In this document: piece after piece, positions 7,956 to 15,285 of the stretch
Position numbering within the stretch: position 1 is the stretch's first letter
Layout: each line of letters begins with the position of its first letter
From: BNXB01 sp031556375
Lineage (GTDB): Bacteria; Bacteroidota; Bacteroidia; Bacteroidales; Azobacteroidaceae
Direction: 5' to 3'
NCBI GenBank assembly: GCA_031556375.1
Contig: JAVBTA010000049.1
Location: 1 to 26,187, forward strand
DNA length: 26,187 bases
Notes under the pieces: model-generated
Databases searched by the model: none
The model's input: only the letters and a program-made list of their open reading frames with translations
Told to the model about the DNA's origin: nothing
Position numbers and translations under genes: made by a program

Positions 7956-8239
7956 ATGCATCCGAATTCGTCAGTGAACTACGCAAAAAAGTAGATTTGT
8001 CGAAAGCTGAAACTTCACGCCTTGTCGATGAAACGATAGCTGTAATAACTGAACAATTACAGCAAAGTAATACGATCACAATTCAGAATCTGGGTTCTCT
8101 CGAAGTAAAAAAAAGAGCTGAACGTATCTCCGTCAACCCCGTTTCAGGAAAAAGATTACTGATTCCACCCAAACTGGTAATCGGATACAAAATGTCCCCT
8201 ACCCTAAAAGATAAAATGAAGGAAAATTCACAGCCATGA
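7952..8239 (+). CDS. HU family DNA-binding protein (95 aa)
   Basis: A small basic protein with the HU/IHF fold: an N-terminal helical pair (NASEFVSELRKKVDLSKAE), then IQNLGSLEVKKRAERISVNPVSGKRLLIPPKLVIGYKMS, where the arm with the NPVSGKRLLIP motif corresponds to the DNA-intercalating beta-ribbon. The length is normal for HU (90-100). It overlaps rimO upstream and the larger HU-LysM gene downstream, each by 4 bases. It probably works as a nucleoid protein. The operon position next to a membrane-anchored HU paralogue hints at a heterodimer, which is inference. Confidence 0.9.
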   Translation: MNASEFVSELRKKVDLSKAETSRLVDETIAVITEQLQQSNTITIQNLGSLEVKKRAERISVNPVSGKRLLIPPKLVIGYKMSPTLKDKMKENSQP

Positions 8240-9393
8240 ACGAAAAACTGAATTTCCACGATCTGGTTGGACTCCTGGCTGAAAAAGCAGGAATCACCAA
8301 AAAGGATGCAGAAAACTTTCTCAGGGAGTTTTTTGATCTGACCACAAATGCTCTATTGGAAGACAAACAGGTTAAAATCAAAAACTTGGGAACTTTCAAA
8401 ATTGTTGATGTAAATGACAGAGAAAGTGTGGATGTCAGAACCGGGGAAAGAGTAGTTATTCCTTCCCATTCTAAGGTTAGTTTCGTGCCGGACACAACAT
8501 TAAGCAAGGTAGTCAATGAGCCTTTTGCAATGTTTGAGCCGGTGGAGGTTGAAGAAGAGGAAGTTACAGGGAGTTACAGGGAGTTAATGGGAGTTAAAGG
8601 AATAGATGAGACAGAAAATGGTGAAACTGACGACAGTAGGGGCGAATTGCATTCGCCCGTAACGAAGACCATACCAGACAATGAACCTTCGCAAGAACCG
8701 GATGATGCACCATTAAGCAGTCCAGTTCAGGAAAATCCAGTTCAGGAAAACATTATTGAGCCTGATTCTTCGAAGACTATTGCTCCTAAAAAACAGAAAA
8801 ACAAAAAAAATCGCAGAAAAAGCAAGGGAATCAATATCATCATTGTATGCTGTGCTATAATTATTCTTGGAACCTTATTTTTCATCTTAAAAAATGATGA
8901 AGATAAAAAACCATCTAATTATTACGTTGAAAAAACAATACAAGAATCAGATAATGAGCACATTGAAGAAACAAAAGACAACATTAATCCGGATGAAAAT
9001 TTCATCAATGAAAATGAAATCATACAGGAAGATTCGATAAACAATCCGGAAGAACAAACAAACATCGAAATAAAACCGGAGATTATAGAAAAACAACCGG
9101 AGATCATTGTTGAAAAAACGAATCAGAATGCTGATCGTTACACGATAGTAGATGGTGTCAGAAAACGAAAGATAGCCGAAGGAGAACGACTGACAATCAT
9201 TTCATTGCAGGAATACGGAAGTAAAGATTTTTGGGTTTACCTGTACGAGGAAAATAAATCAACAATTAAAAATCCCGAAAATATAGTGGTAGGAACGAGT
9301 ATTATTATCCCTCCTGCCAGTAAATACGGTATAGATAAAAACAATCCGGAATCAATAAACAAAGCAAGAGAAATGCAAAAAAGATTAAAATAG
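8236..9393 (+). CDS. HU-domain protein fused to a transmembrane helix and a LysM-like domain
   Basis: The protein has 385 residues with an unusual order of parts. Residues 1-95 are an HU domain (VKIKNLGTFKI, VRTGERVVIP). Residues 100-185 are an acidic, repeat-built linker. Residues 186-197 are a Lys/Arg-rich stop-transfer stretch (KKQKNKKNRRKSK). Residues 199-218 form one transmembrane helix. A Glu/Asn/Ile-rich spacer follows, and residues about 302-362 (YTIVDGVRKRKIAEGERLTI, then VVGTSIIIPP) resemble a LysM peptidoglycan-binding module. The topology would put the DNA-binding domain in the cytoplasm and LysM in the periplasm, so the protein could tie DNA to the envelope. Three short repeat insertions sit in the linker (8561-8600, 8637-8661, 8721-8750), all preserving the frame. 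Similar HU-linker-LysM genes occur in this position in other Bacteroidales, from memory. Confidence 0.8.
   Translation: MNEKLNFHDLVGLLAEKAGITKKDAENFLREFFDLTTNALLEDKQVKIKNLGTFKIVDVNDRESVDVRTGERVVIPSHSKVSFVPDTTLSKVVNEPFAMFEPVEVEEEEVTGSYRELMGVKGIDETENGETDDSRGELHSPVTKTIPDNEPSQEPDDAPLSSPVQENPVQENIIEPDSSKTIAPKKQKNKKNRRKSKGINIIIVCCAIIILGTLFFILKNDEDKKPSNYYVEKTIQESDNEHIEETKDNINPDENFINENEIIQEDSINNPEEQTNIEIKPEIIEKQPEIIVEKTNQNADRYTIVDGVRKRKIAEGERLTIISLQEYGSKDFWVYLYEENKSTIKNPENIVVGTSIIIPPASKYGIDKNNPESINKAREMQKRLK
8561..8600. repeat. Decamer tandem repeat, 4 units, in coding sequence
   Basis: Four adjacent 10-base units, aagttacagg, gagttacagg, gagttaatgg and gagttaaagg, lie in the linker of the HU-LysM gene. 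Because 10 is not a multiple of 3, each unit is read in a different frame and the encoded residues (about 109-122) do not look repetitive. Confidence 0.75.
8637..8661. repeat. Short palindromic element inserted in frame
   Basis: The arms gggcgaat (8640-8647) and attcgccc (8651-8658) surround a TGC loop. After one mismatch, two further base pairs extend the stem. The sequence resembles a dispersed GGGGCGAAT...ATTCGCCC palindromic repeat known from several bacterial groups. It encodes about RGELHSPV within the linker of the HU-LysM protein. Confidence 0.65.
8721..8750. repeat. 15-bp tandem duplication in coding sequence
   Basis: The 15-mer tccagttcaggaaaa occurs twice in immediate succession and encodes the duplicated peptide PVQEN in the HU-LysM linker. 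Confidence 0.85.
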
Positions 9394-9446
9394 TCTATAT
9401 TTTTAGTTTTGACAATAAGGATTAATTATTTTTAACGTCAAACCTC

Positions 9447-9477
9447 TTTCAATACAAATTTAACATTTCTAATTTTG
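9447..9477 (+). promoter_or_regulatory. Promoter of the moxR/bat operon
   Basis: TAATTTTG at 9470-9477 matches TANNTTTG. TTTC at 9447-9450, 19 bases earlier, is a near match to the -33 TTTG. The moxR ATG begins 50 bases after the -7 box, leaving a leader of about 40 bases. This separates the bat operon from the ftsY-rimO-HU run. Confidence 0.55.
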
Positions 9478-9526
9478 CAACGTTTCTAAAAAATCAGAAA
9501 AATAACAATACAAAATAAATTAATTT

Positions 9527-10522
9527 ATGAGCCAAACTGTTGATATTCGTGAATTAAACGAAAGAATTGAAAGCAAAAGCGCATTTGTGAATATGATTAC
9601 AATGGGTATGGACCAGGTAATCGTAGGTCAGAAACATCTGGTAGAGTCATTATTGATCGGTTTGTTATCCGACGGACACATCCTTCTCGAAGGGGTTCCC
9701 GGACTGGCTAAAACACTAGCGATCAAGACTCTGGGATCTTTGATCGATGCTAAATACAGCCGTATTCAGTTCACTCCCGACTTGTTGCCTGCCGACGTGA
9801 TCGGAACAATGATCTACAGCCAGAAAACAGAAGAGTTCCATGTAAAACACGGACCTGTTTTTGCAAACTTCGTTTTAGCGGATGAAATCAACCGCGCTCC
9901 GGCTAAAGTACAAAGTGCTTTGCTTGAAGCGATGCAGGAACGCCAGGTTACAATCGGCGACCAGACTTATAAATTACCGGAACCATTCCTTGTAATGGCT
10001 ACTCAAAACCCTATCGAACAAGAAGGTACCTATCCATTACCTGAAGCTCAGGTCGACCGTTTCATGTTGAAAGTAATCATCAACTATCCTAAAAAAGAAG
10101 AAGAAAAATTAATCATCCGTCAAAATATAAGTGGAGAAAGCCAGGCAGTCAAAGCTGTTCTGAAAAAAGATGAGATCCTTGAAGCCCGCAAGATTGTCCG
10201 CGATGTTTATCTGGATGAAAAAATCGAAAAATATATCGTAGATATCGTGTTTGCAACCCGTTTCCCACAGGAACACGGCTTGGCAGACCTGAAAGAAATG
10301 ATCTCTTTCGGCGCTTCTCCACGTGCATCTATCAACCTGGCACTGGCAGCAAGAGCCTACGCATTCATCAAACGCAGAGGTTATGTTATTCCTGAAGATA
10401 TCCGTGCGGTATGTCACGATGTAATGCGTCACCGTATCGGATTGAGCTACGAGGCAGAAGCCAACAACCTGACTTCGGAAGAAATCATCAGCGAAATATT
10501 AAACAAAGTTGAGGTACCCTAA
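9527..10522 (+). CDS. moxR: MoxR family AAA+ ATPase
   Basis: The protein has 331 residues and is a AAA+ ATPase of the MoxR class, thought to act as a chaperone for the von Willebrand factor A proteins encoded beside it. Walker A is GVPGLAKT (56-63), Walker B is FVLADEINRAP (115-125), sensor 1 is MATQNP (157-162), and the arginine-finger region EAQVDRFM follows at 173-180. The C-terminal lid is intact (ISFGASPRASINLALAARA). It is the first gene of the bat operon, with its own promoter. The start is supported by the typical N-terminus and a leader of about 40 bases. Confidence 0.95.
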   Translation: MSQTVDIRELNERIESKSAFVNMITMGMDQVIVGQKHLVESLLIGLLSDGHILLEGVPGLAKTLAIKTLGSLIDAKYSRIQFTPDLLPADVIGTMIYSQKTEEFHVKHGPVFANFVLADEINRAPAKVQSALLEAMQERQVTIGDQTYKLPEPFLVMATQNPIEQEGTYPLPEAQVDRFMLKVIINYPKKEEEKLIIRQNISGESQAVKAVLKKDEILEARKIVRDVYLDEKIEKYIVDIVFATRFPQEHGLADLKEMISFGASPRASINLALAARAYAFIKRRGYVIPEDIRAVCHDVMRHRIGLSYEAEANNLTSEEIISEILNKVEVP

Positions 10523-10551
10523 ATAAGTTCTCAATTCTTAATTTATTATTT

Positions 10552-11421
10552 GTGGAAACAAGCGAACTTTTAAAAAAGGTACGGCAGATAGAAATTAAAA
10601 CACGGGGATTATCCCGGAATATCTTTGCCGGTCAGTACCATTCGGCCTTCAAAGGGAGAGGTATGGCTTTTTCGGAAGTACGGGAATACCAATTCGGAGA
10701 CGATATCCGTGATATCGACTGGAATGTAACCGCACGATACACGAGACCATACATCAAAGTCTTTGAAGAAGAACGGGAATTGACAGTTATGCTGTTGATC
10801 GATGTTTCCGGAAGCCGGGATTTCGGGACTTGCGAACTAATGAAAAAAGATATAATCACAGAAATAGCTGCAACTCTGGCTTTTTCAGCGATCCAGAATA
10901 ATGATAAAATCGGGGTTATCTTTTTTTCAGACAAAATTGAGAAATTCATTCATCCTCAAAAAGGGAAGAAACATATTCTGTACATCATCCGGGAATTAAT
11001 CAATTTTCAACCAACAGAAACTCAGACAGATATCAATCAGGTATTAAAATACCTGACGAATGCCCTGAAAAAACGTTGTACGGCATTTATGATTTCCGAT
11101 TATATCGATGGTAAAAATTATCAACATGCCTTGACTATTGCCAACAAAAAACACGATATGGTGGCAATACAGGTATACGATAAACGCGAAACAGAGATGC
11201 CTTCTGTGGGATTAATGAAAATAAAAGATGCGGAAACTCAACAGGAAAAGTGGATCGACACTTCTTCCCGTAAACTCAGGGATACCTACAAGAGTTGGTG
11301 GGAAAAACGTCAGACCGACATGAATAACGCTTTCAAAAGAAGCCGCGTCGATTCCGTATCTATAGGTACAGATGAAGATTATGTAAAATCATTGATTGCT
11401 CTTTTTAATAAACGCAGTTAA
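10552..11421 (+). CDS. DUF58 domain-containing protein
   Basis: The protein has 289 residues with the DUF58 hallmark around residues 35-65 (GRGMAFSEVREYQFGDDIRD, then IDWNVTARYTRP). A degenerate von Willebrand A-like fold follows, starting VMLLIDVSGSRDFG, which keeps a DxSxS metal-site motif. No membrane segments are seen. The start is GTG at 10552, and no nearby in-frame ATG fits better. It lies 29 bases after moxR and 2 bases before the next gene. MoxR, DUF58 and vWA genes form a conserved cluster. The protein probably works with the MoxR ATPase in assembling or regulating the Bat complex. Confidence 0.9.
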   Translation: METSELLKKVRQIEIKTRGLSRNIFAGQYHSAFKGRGMAFSEVREYQFGDDIRDIDWNVTARYTRPYIKVFEEERELTVMLLIDVSGSRDFGTCELMKKDIITEIAATLAFSAIQNNDKIGVIFFSDKIEKFIHPQKGKKHILYIIRELINFQPTETQTDINQVLKYLTNALKKRCTAFMISDYIDGKNYQHALTIANKKHDMVAIQVYDKRETEMPSVGLMKIKDAETQQEKWIDTSSRKLRDTYKSWWEKRQTDMNNAFKRSRVDSVSIGTDEDYVKSLIALFNKRS

Positions 11422-11423
11422 TA

Positions 11424-12440
11424 ATGAGATACTTAAAACTGAAAAACATATTTGTCCTGATCGTTCTTAGCCTGCTTGGTATAGGGCAATTACAAGCTCA
11501 ACAACCTGTAGTTAAGGCGACTATCGACTCAACCTCAATCTTGATCGGAGAACAAACTATGATCCGTCTGGAAGTTGCGGGAAACAAGAACAAACCTTTG
11601 CAATTACCGGTCTATTCCTCTTCCGATACCATTATCACAGGTATTGAAGTACTTGAAATGTTCAAGCCCGATACCACAGATCTAGGAAATGAGAGGATAA
11701 AGATCAACCAGAATTATATGGTTACATCTTTCGATTCGGCTCTATACCTGATTCCTCCATTCAAGGTTATCAGCGGAGATGACACGACCTATTCCAATAC
11801 ACTGGGACTGAAAGTGACTTCTATGGATGTCGATACGGTGACTGCAAAGTTTATTCCAATCAAGGATGTAATCAATCCGAAGTTTGTCTTAACGGATTTT
11901 CTACCGGATTACTGGTATTGGTGGTTAACCGGATTAATCGCAATTGCAGCCGCAGCGTTCATCCTGTACCGGATTTATTCGAAGAAATCGTTGATCCCAT
12001 TCCAGAAAGAAGAGCCTCAATTGCCTCCACACGTGAAAGCGATCAATGGTCTCGATGCTATTAAAGCTGAAAAACTCTGGCAACAAGGACGAATCAAAGA
12101 ATACCATTCAATGATCACGGATATCCTTAGGACATACATTGAAGAACGCTTCAAAACTCCGGCCATGGAAATGACTTCCGGAGAAATTCTTGCAAAAATC
12201 CGCCGGATCAACGAAACAGATTCTGTTTACGAAAATCTGAAACAGATCCTACAATTAGCTGATTTCGTGAAATTTGCAAAATACCAGCCTCTTCCTGATG
12301 AGAATGAACTGAGTATAATGAACTCCTATTTGTTTGTAAATCAAACTAAAGTGGAAGAAAAACCGGTCATTGCCGAAGCCGAAGAGAACGAAAGCAATGA
12401 AGGAGATGAAAAGAATGAAGATAATGAAAAAATGAAGTAA
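11424..12440 (+). CDS. BatD-like single-pass membrane protein of the bat operon
   Basis: The protein has 338 residues. A signal peptide ends near residue 25 (...GQLQAQ). A periplasmic beta-rich domain (26-160: VVKATIDSTSILIGEQTMI and so on) resembles the oxygen-tolerance BatD fold. One transmembrane helix spans about 164-184 (WYWWLTGLIAIAAAAFILY). A cytoplasmic helical domain (200-310: KAEKLWQQGRIKEYHSMITD, MEMTSGEILAKI) resembles the C-terminus of BatD-type proteins. The C-terminus is acidic and Asn/Glu-rich. It is packed between DUF58 (2-base gap) and batA (3-base gap). It is much shorter than the true BatD encoded 3 kb downstream, so the operon carries a long and a short version of the same architecture. 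Confidence 0.75.
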   Translation: MRYLKLKNIFVLIVLSLLGIGQLQAQQPVVKATIDSTSILIGEQTMIRLEVAGNKNKPLQLPVYSSSDTIITGIEVLEMFKPDTTDLGNERIKINQNYMVTSFDSALYLIPPFKVISGDDTTYSNTLGLKVTSMDVDTVTAKFIPIKDVINPKFVLTDFLPDYWYWWLTGLIAIAAAAFILYRIYSKKSLIPFQKEEPQLPPHVKAINGLDAIKAEKLWQQGRIKEYHSMITDILRTYIEERFKTPAMEMTSGEILAKIRRINETDSVYENLKQILQLADFVKFAKYQPLPDENELSIMNSYLFVNQTKVEEKPVIAEAEENESNEGDEKNEDNEKMK

Positions 12441-12443
12441 ATT

Positions 12444-13424
12444 ATGATATTTGCTAATCCATATTATTTTTTATTGTTGCTTTTACTAATTCCTATGGTG
12501 GGATGGTATATCTGGAAACTGCGTAAATCACAAGCCAGTATGCAGATATCATCTTCGCAAGGGTTTGACAAAGCACCGGTAAGCTATAAAGTCTACCTGA
12601 GGCACTTGCCTTTTGTATTCAGGATAGTTGCATTTTCTCTGTTAGTGGTTGCCTTGGCAAGGCCACAATCGACTAACAGCTGGGAAAATTCGTCTACAGA
12701 AGGTATAGACATCATGATGTCGTTGGATATTTCGTCTTCCATGTTGGCATTAGACCTGAAACCCGACCGGTTAGAAGCCGCAAAAGATGTTGCTGCGTCT
12801 TTTATTGCAGGACGTCCGACCGATAATATCGGATTGGTAGTCTTTGCCGGCGAAAGTTTCACGCAATGCCCTTTAACAACCGATCATGCAGTTCTACTGA
12901 ACCTGTTGAAAGACGTCCAATGTGGAATGATCGAAGACGGAACTGCTATCGGACACGGTATTGCAACCGCTGTCAGCCGGTTGAAAGACAGTCAGGCCAA
13001 ATCGAAGGTAATTATTCTGCTTACAGACGGAACAAACAACCGTGGAGAAATTGCTCCGGTCACAGCAGCTGAAATTGCCAAATCGTTTGGCATCCGGATA
13101 TATACTATTGCTGTGGGAACAAGAGGAGAAGCATTGTATCCCGACCCATATCGTCCGGGAAGACATATAAGTCAACAGGTGGAAATCGATGAGAACACAT
13201 TGACCCAGATTGCACAAATATCAGGAGGACAGTATTTCAGGGCAACAGATAACAAAACCTTGAAAAATATCTATTCAGAAATTGACCAACTGGAAAAAAC
13301 AAAAATAAGCGTGCAGACCTATAACAAAAAGACTGAAGAATTTGCGATCTTTGCGATGGGAGCCCTTTTATTCTTGTTATTAGAGTTATTATTAAGATAC
13401 ACATTACTAAGAAATATACCATAA
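12444..13424 (+). CDS. batA: BatA, von Willebrand factor A membrane protein
   Basis: The protein has 326 residues. N-terminal membrane segments (about 6-24 and 58-74) are followed by LARPQ, a typical join to the vWA domain. The metal-ion-dependent adhesion site is complete: DISSS (Asp95, Ser97, Ser99), Thr168 in DGTAIGHG, and Asp195 in LLTDGTNNRG. A C-terminal membrane helix (about 304-320) closes the protein, so the vWA domain faces the periplasm. In Bacteroides fragilis, loss of bat genes reduces aerotolerance, but the biochemical role remains unclear. It lies 3 bases after the BatD-like gene and 3 before batB, forming a vWA pair probably acted on by MoxR. Confidence 0.9.
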   Translation: MIFANPYYFLLLLLLIPMVGWYIWKLRKSQASMQISSSQGFDKAPVSYKVYLRHLPFVFRIVAFSLLVVALARPQSTNSWENSSTEGIDIMMSLDISSSMLALDLKPDRLEAAKDVAASFIAGRPTDNIGLVVFAGESFTQCPLTTDHAVLLNLLKDVQCGMIEDGTAIGHGIATAVSRLKDSQAKSKVIILLTDGTNNRGEIAPVTAAEIAKSFGIRIYTIAVGTRGEALYPDPYRPGRHISQQVEIDENTLTQIAQISGGQYFRATDNKTLKNIYSEIDQLEKTKISVQTYNKKTEEFAIFAMGALLFLLLELLLRYTLLRNIP

Positions 13425-13427
13425 GAT

Positions 13428-14447
13428 ATGTTTAGATTCGAACATCCTGAATATTTATATTTTCTATTGATAGTGCCGGTACTTTTGTTCCTGTTCATTT
13501 TTTCAATGATACAGAAGAAAAAAGCGCTGAAGCGCTTTGGCTACATGCCTACTATACGCCGGTTGATGCCCGATGTATCTTTGAAGAAACAATACTATAA
13601 GTTCTGGATCATATTGGCTTGCGTTACGCTCATGGTACTTGTCATTGCCAGACCTCAATTCGGATCCAAATTGGAAACCGTCAAGAAACAAGGAGTGGAA
13701 GTGATGGTTTGTCTCGATGTATCCAATTCCATGATGTCGCAAGATATTACCCCTACCCGATTGGATAAATCAAAACAGATCTTATCTAAATTGGTCGACA
13801 ATCTGAAAGACGACAAAATCGGTCTGATCGTGTTTGCCGGAGATGCATTTATCCAGCTTCCTATCACATCAGATTACGCTTCGGCAAAGATGTTCTTATC
13901 ATCCATCAATCCGAGTATGGTACCAACCCAGGGAACGGCTATCGGAGCGGCTATCAACCTGGCTATGAGATCATTTACTCCGTCAGAAACCAGCGCGAAA
14001 ACAATTATACTGATCACTGATGGGGAAAATCACGAAGATGATGCCACAGGAGCCGCAAAAACTGCAATTGAAAAAAATATTAGAGTAAACGTGCTTGGAG
14101 TCGGAGATCCCAAAGGTTCTCCTATTCCAATCGGAGGAAACAATAACTTTTTGAAAGACGCTCAGGGAAATGTGGTCATTACACAACTTAATGAGGAGAT
14201 GTGTAAGGAAATCGCTCTTGCCGGAGGTGGAATGTATACCCGCACCGATAATACCAATTCTGCTCTGAAAGCTATTCAGAAAGAGATAGACAAGATGAAT
14301 AAATCCGATATTGAGAGTAGAGTATATTCGGATTATGATGAAAAATACCAAATTTTAGGCTGGATAGCCCTGTTCTTATTGGTTTTCGAATTCTTTATTC
14401 TGGATCGCAAAAACAGGATATTCAAAAAAATTAAATTATTTTCGTGA
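13428..14447 (+). CDS. batB: BatB, von Willebrand factor A membrane protein
   Basis: The protein has 339 residues and is a paralogue of the preceding BatA. Two N-terminal membrane helices (about 9-27 and 58-74) lead through ARPQFGSK into a vWA domain with an intact metal site: DVSNS (Asp97, Ser99, Ser101), TQGTAIGAA, and LITDGENHEDD. A C-terminal helix (about 313-330) is followed by a basic tail (DRKNRIFKKIK). Start and spacing (3 bases after batA) are those of a coupled operon gene. BatA and BatB differ in the residue after the first metal-site Ser and in loop lengths, so they probably form a heteromeric complex rather than being redundant. Confidence 0.9.
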   Translation: MFRFEHPEYLYFLLIVPVLLFLFIFSMIQKKKALKRFGYMPTIRRLMPDVSLKKQYYKFWIILACVTLMVLVIARPQFGSKLETVKKQGVEVMVCLDVSNSMMSQDITPTRLDKSKQILSKLVDNLKDDKIGLIVFAGDAFIQLPITSDYASAKMFLSSINPSMVPTQGTAIGAAINLAMRSFTPSETSAKTIILITDGENHEDDATGAAKTAIEKNIRVNVLGVGDPKGSPIPIGGNNNFLKDAQGNVVITQLNEEMCKEIALAGGGMYTRTDNTNSALKAIQKEIDKMNKSDIESRVYSDYDEKYQILGWIALFLLVFEFFILDRKNRIFKKIKLFS

Positions 14448-14538
14448 TTATTGATATGAAACGAGCATGTACAATAATGTTATCAAAGCAAATGAACATG
14501 CGAATTCCATATGACCTTTAAAAATAAATTATGTTCAT

Positions 14539-15285
14539 ATGAAAGAACGATTAATCATATTGTTTGTTTTACTGAGTTGTTCGACAATTTCTTTTGCTCA
14601 AAATCAAAAGGAAATGCGTAACAACCTGCGTAAAGGAAATAAAGAATACCGTCAGGAAAAATATACCGAATCGGAAATAGCTTACCGTAAGTCCCTGGAA
14701 GCCAATGCTAAATCTCCGGAAGCAGCATACAACCTGGGAAATTCACTTTTCATGCAAAAAAAATATCCTGAAGCGGAAGAACAATACCATGCCGCTATCG
14801 AGTATGAAAAGGATAAAGTCAAAAAATCCTGGTCATGGCATAATACCGGTAACATCTACTTACAACAGGCTGTTGAAAAAAGGGAGAACCCAGACGAAAA
14901 ATATAACGAAAATCTGAAAAAAAGTATTGACGCTTATAAAAATGCGTTAAGAAATAATCCCAAAGACGATGAAACGCGTTATAATCTTGCATTGGCACAA
15001 AAACTTCTGAAAGATAATGAAGATAATGGTGGCGGTGGTCAAAACGACCAACAAAAACAGGATCAGAAACAAGACCAAAAACAAGATCAGAAGCAAGATC
15101 AGCAAAAGCAAGATCAAAAACAGGATCAGAAAGAACAGCAACAACAGCAACAACCTCAGATGAGCAAAGAAAATGCTCAGCAAATACTTGATGCTATGAT
15201 GCAGAATGAAAAGGACACTCAGGAAAAAGTTAAAGAGCAACAAGTGAAAGCTCAACAACGTAAACGTACTGAAAAAGAATGGTAA
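14539..15285 (+). CDS. batC: BatC, TPR protein with a Gln/Lys/Asp repeat tail
   Basis: The protein has 248 residues. A signal peptide ends at about residue 20 (TISFAQ). Two to three tetratricopeptide repeats follow (for example EAAYNLGNSLFMQKKYPEAE at about 55-75, and DAYKNALRNNPKDDETRYNL). From about residue 168 the chain becomes a low-complexity run built from QDQK units and poly-Gln, then a helical end (ENAQQILDAMMQNEKDTQEK). It probably scaffolds the periplasmic Bat proteins. It follows batB after 91 bases, the widest gap in the operon, and overlaps batD by 7 bases. Confidence 0.88.
   Translation: MKERLIILFVLLSCSTISFAQNQKEMRNNLRKGNKEYRQEKYTESEIAYRKSLEANAKSPEAAYNLGNSLFMQKKYPEAEEQYHAAIEYEKDKVKKSWSWHNTGNIYLQQAVEKRENPDEKYNENLKKSIDAYKNALRNNPKDDETRYNLALAQKLLKDNEDNGGGGQNDQQKQDQKQDQKQDQKQDQQKQDQKQDQKEQQQQQQPQMSKENAQQILDAMMQNEKDTQEKVKEQQVKAQQRKRTEKEW
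15046..15156. repeat. In-frame 12-bp-type repeat tract encoding QDQK units
   Basis: Near-identical units of the form caa-gat-cag-aag run through this tract and grade into caa/cag glutamine codons. They encode QKQDQKQDQKQDQKQDQQKQ and onward in BatC. Units are multiples of three, so length changes would not break the frame. Confidence 0.85.

Noticed and set aside
14456..14521. 21-codon open frame in the gap between batB and batC (MKRACTIML...)
   Set aside because: It is too short, has no -7 element, and looks like leftover intergenic sequence. A leader-peptide role cannot be supported.
14983..15160. Possible CRISPR-like regular repeat in batC
   Set aside because: The repeats are contiguous codon repeats without spacers and encode a low-complexity tail, so this is not a CRISPR array.
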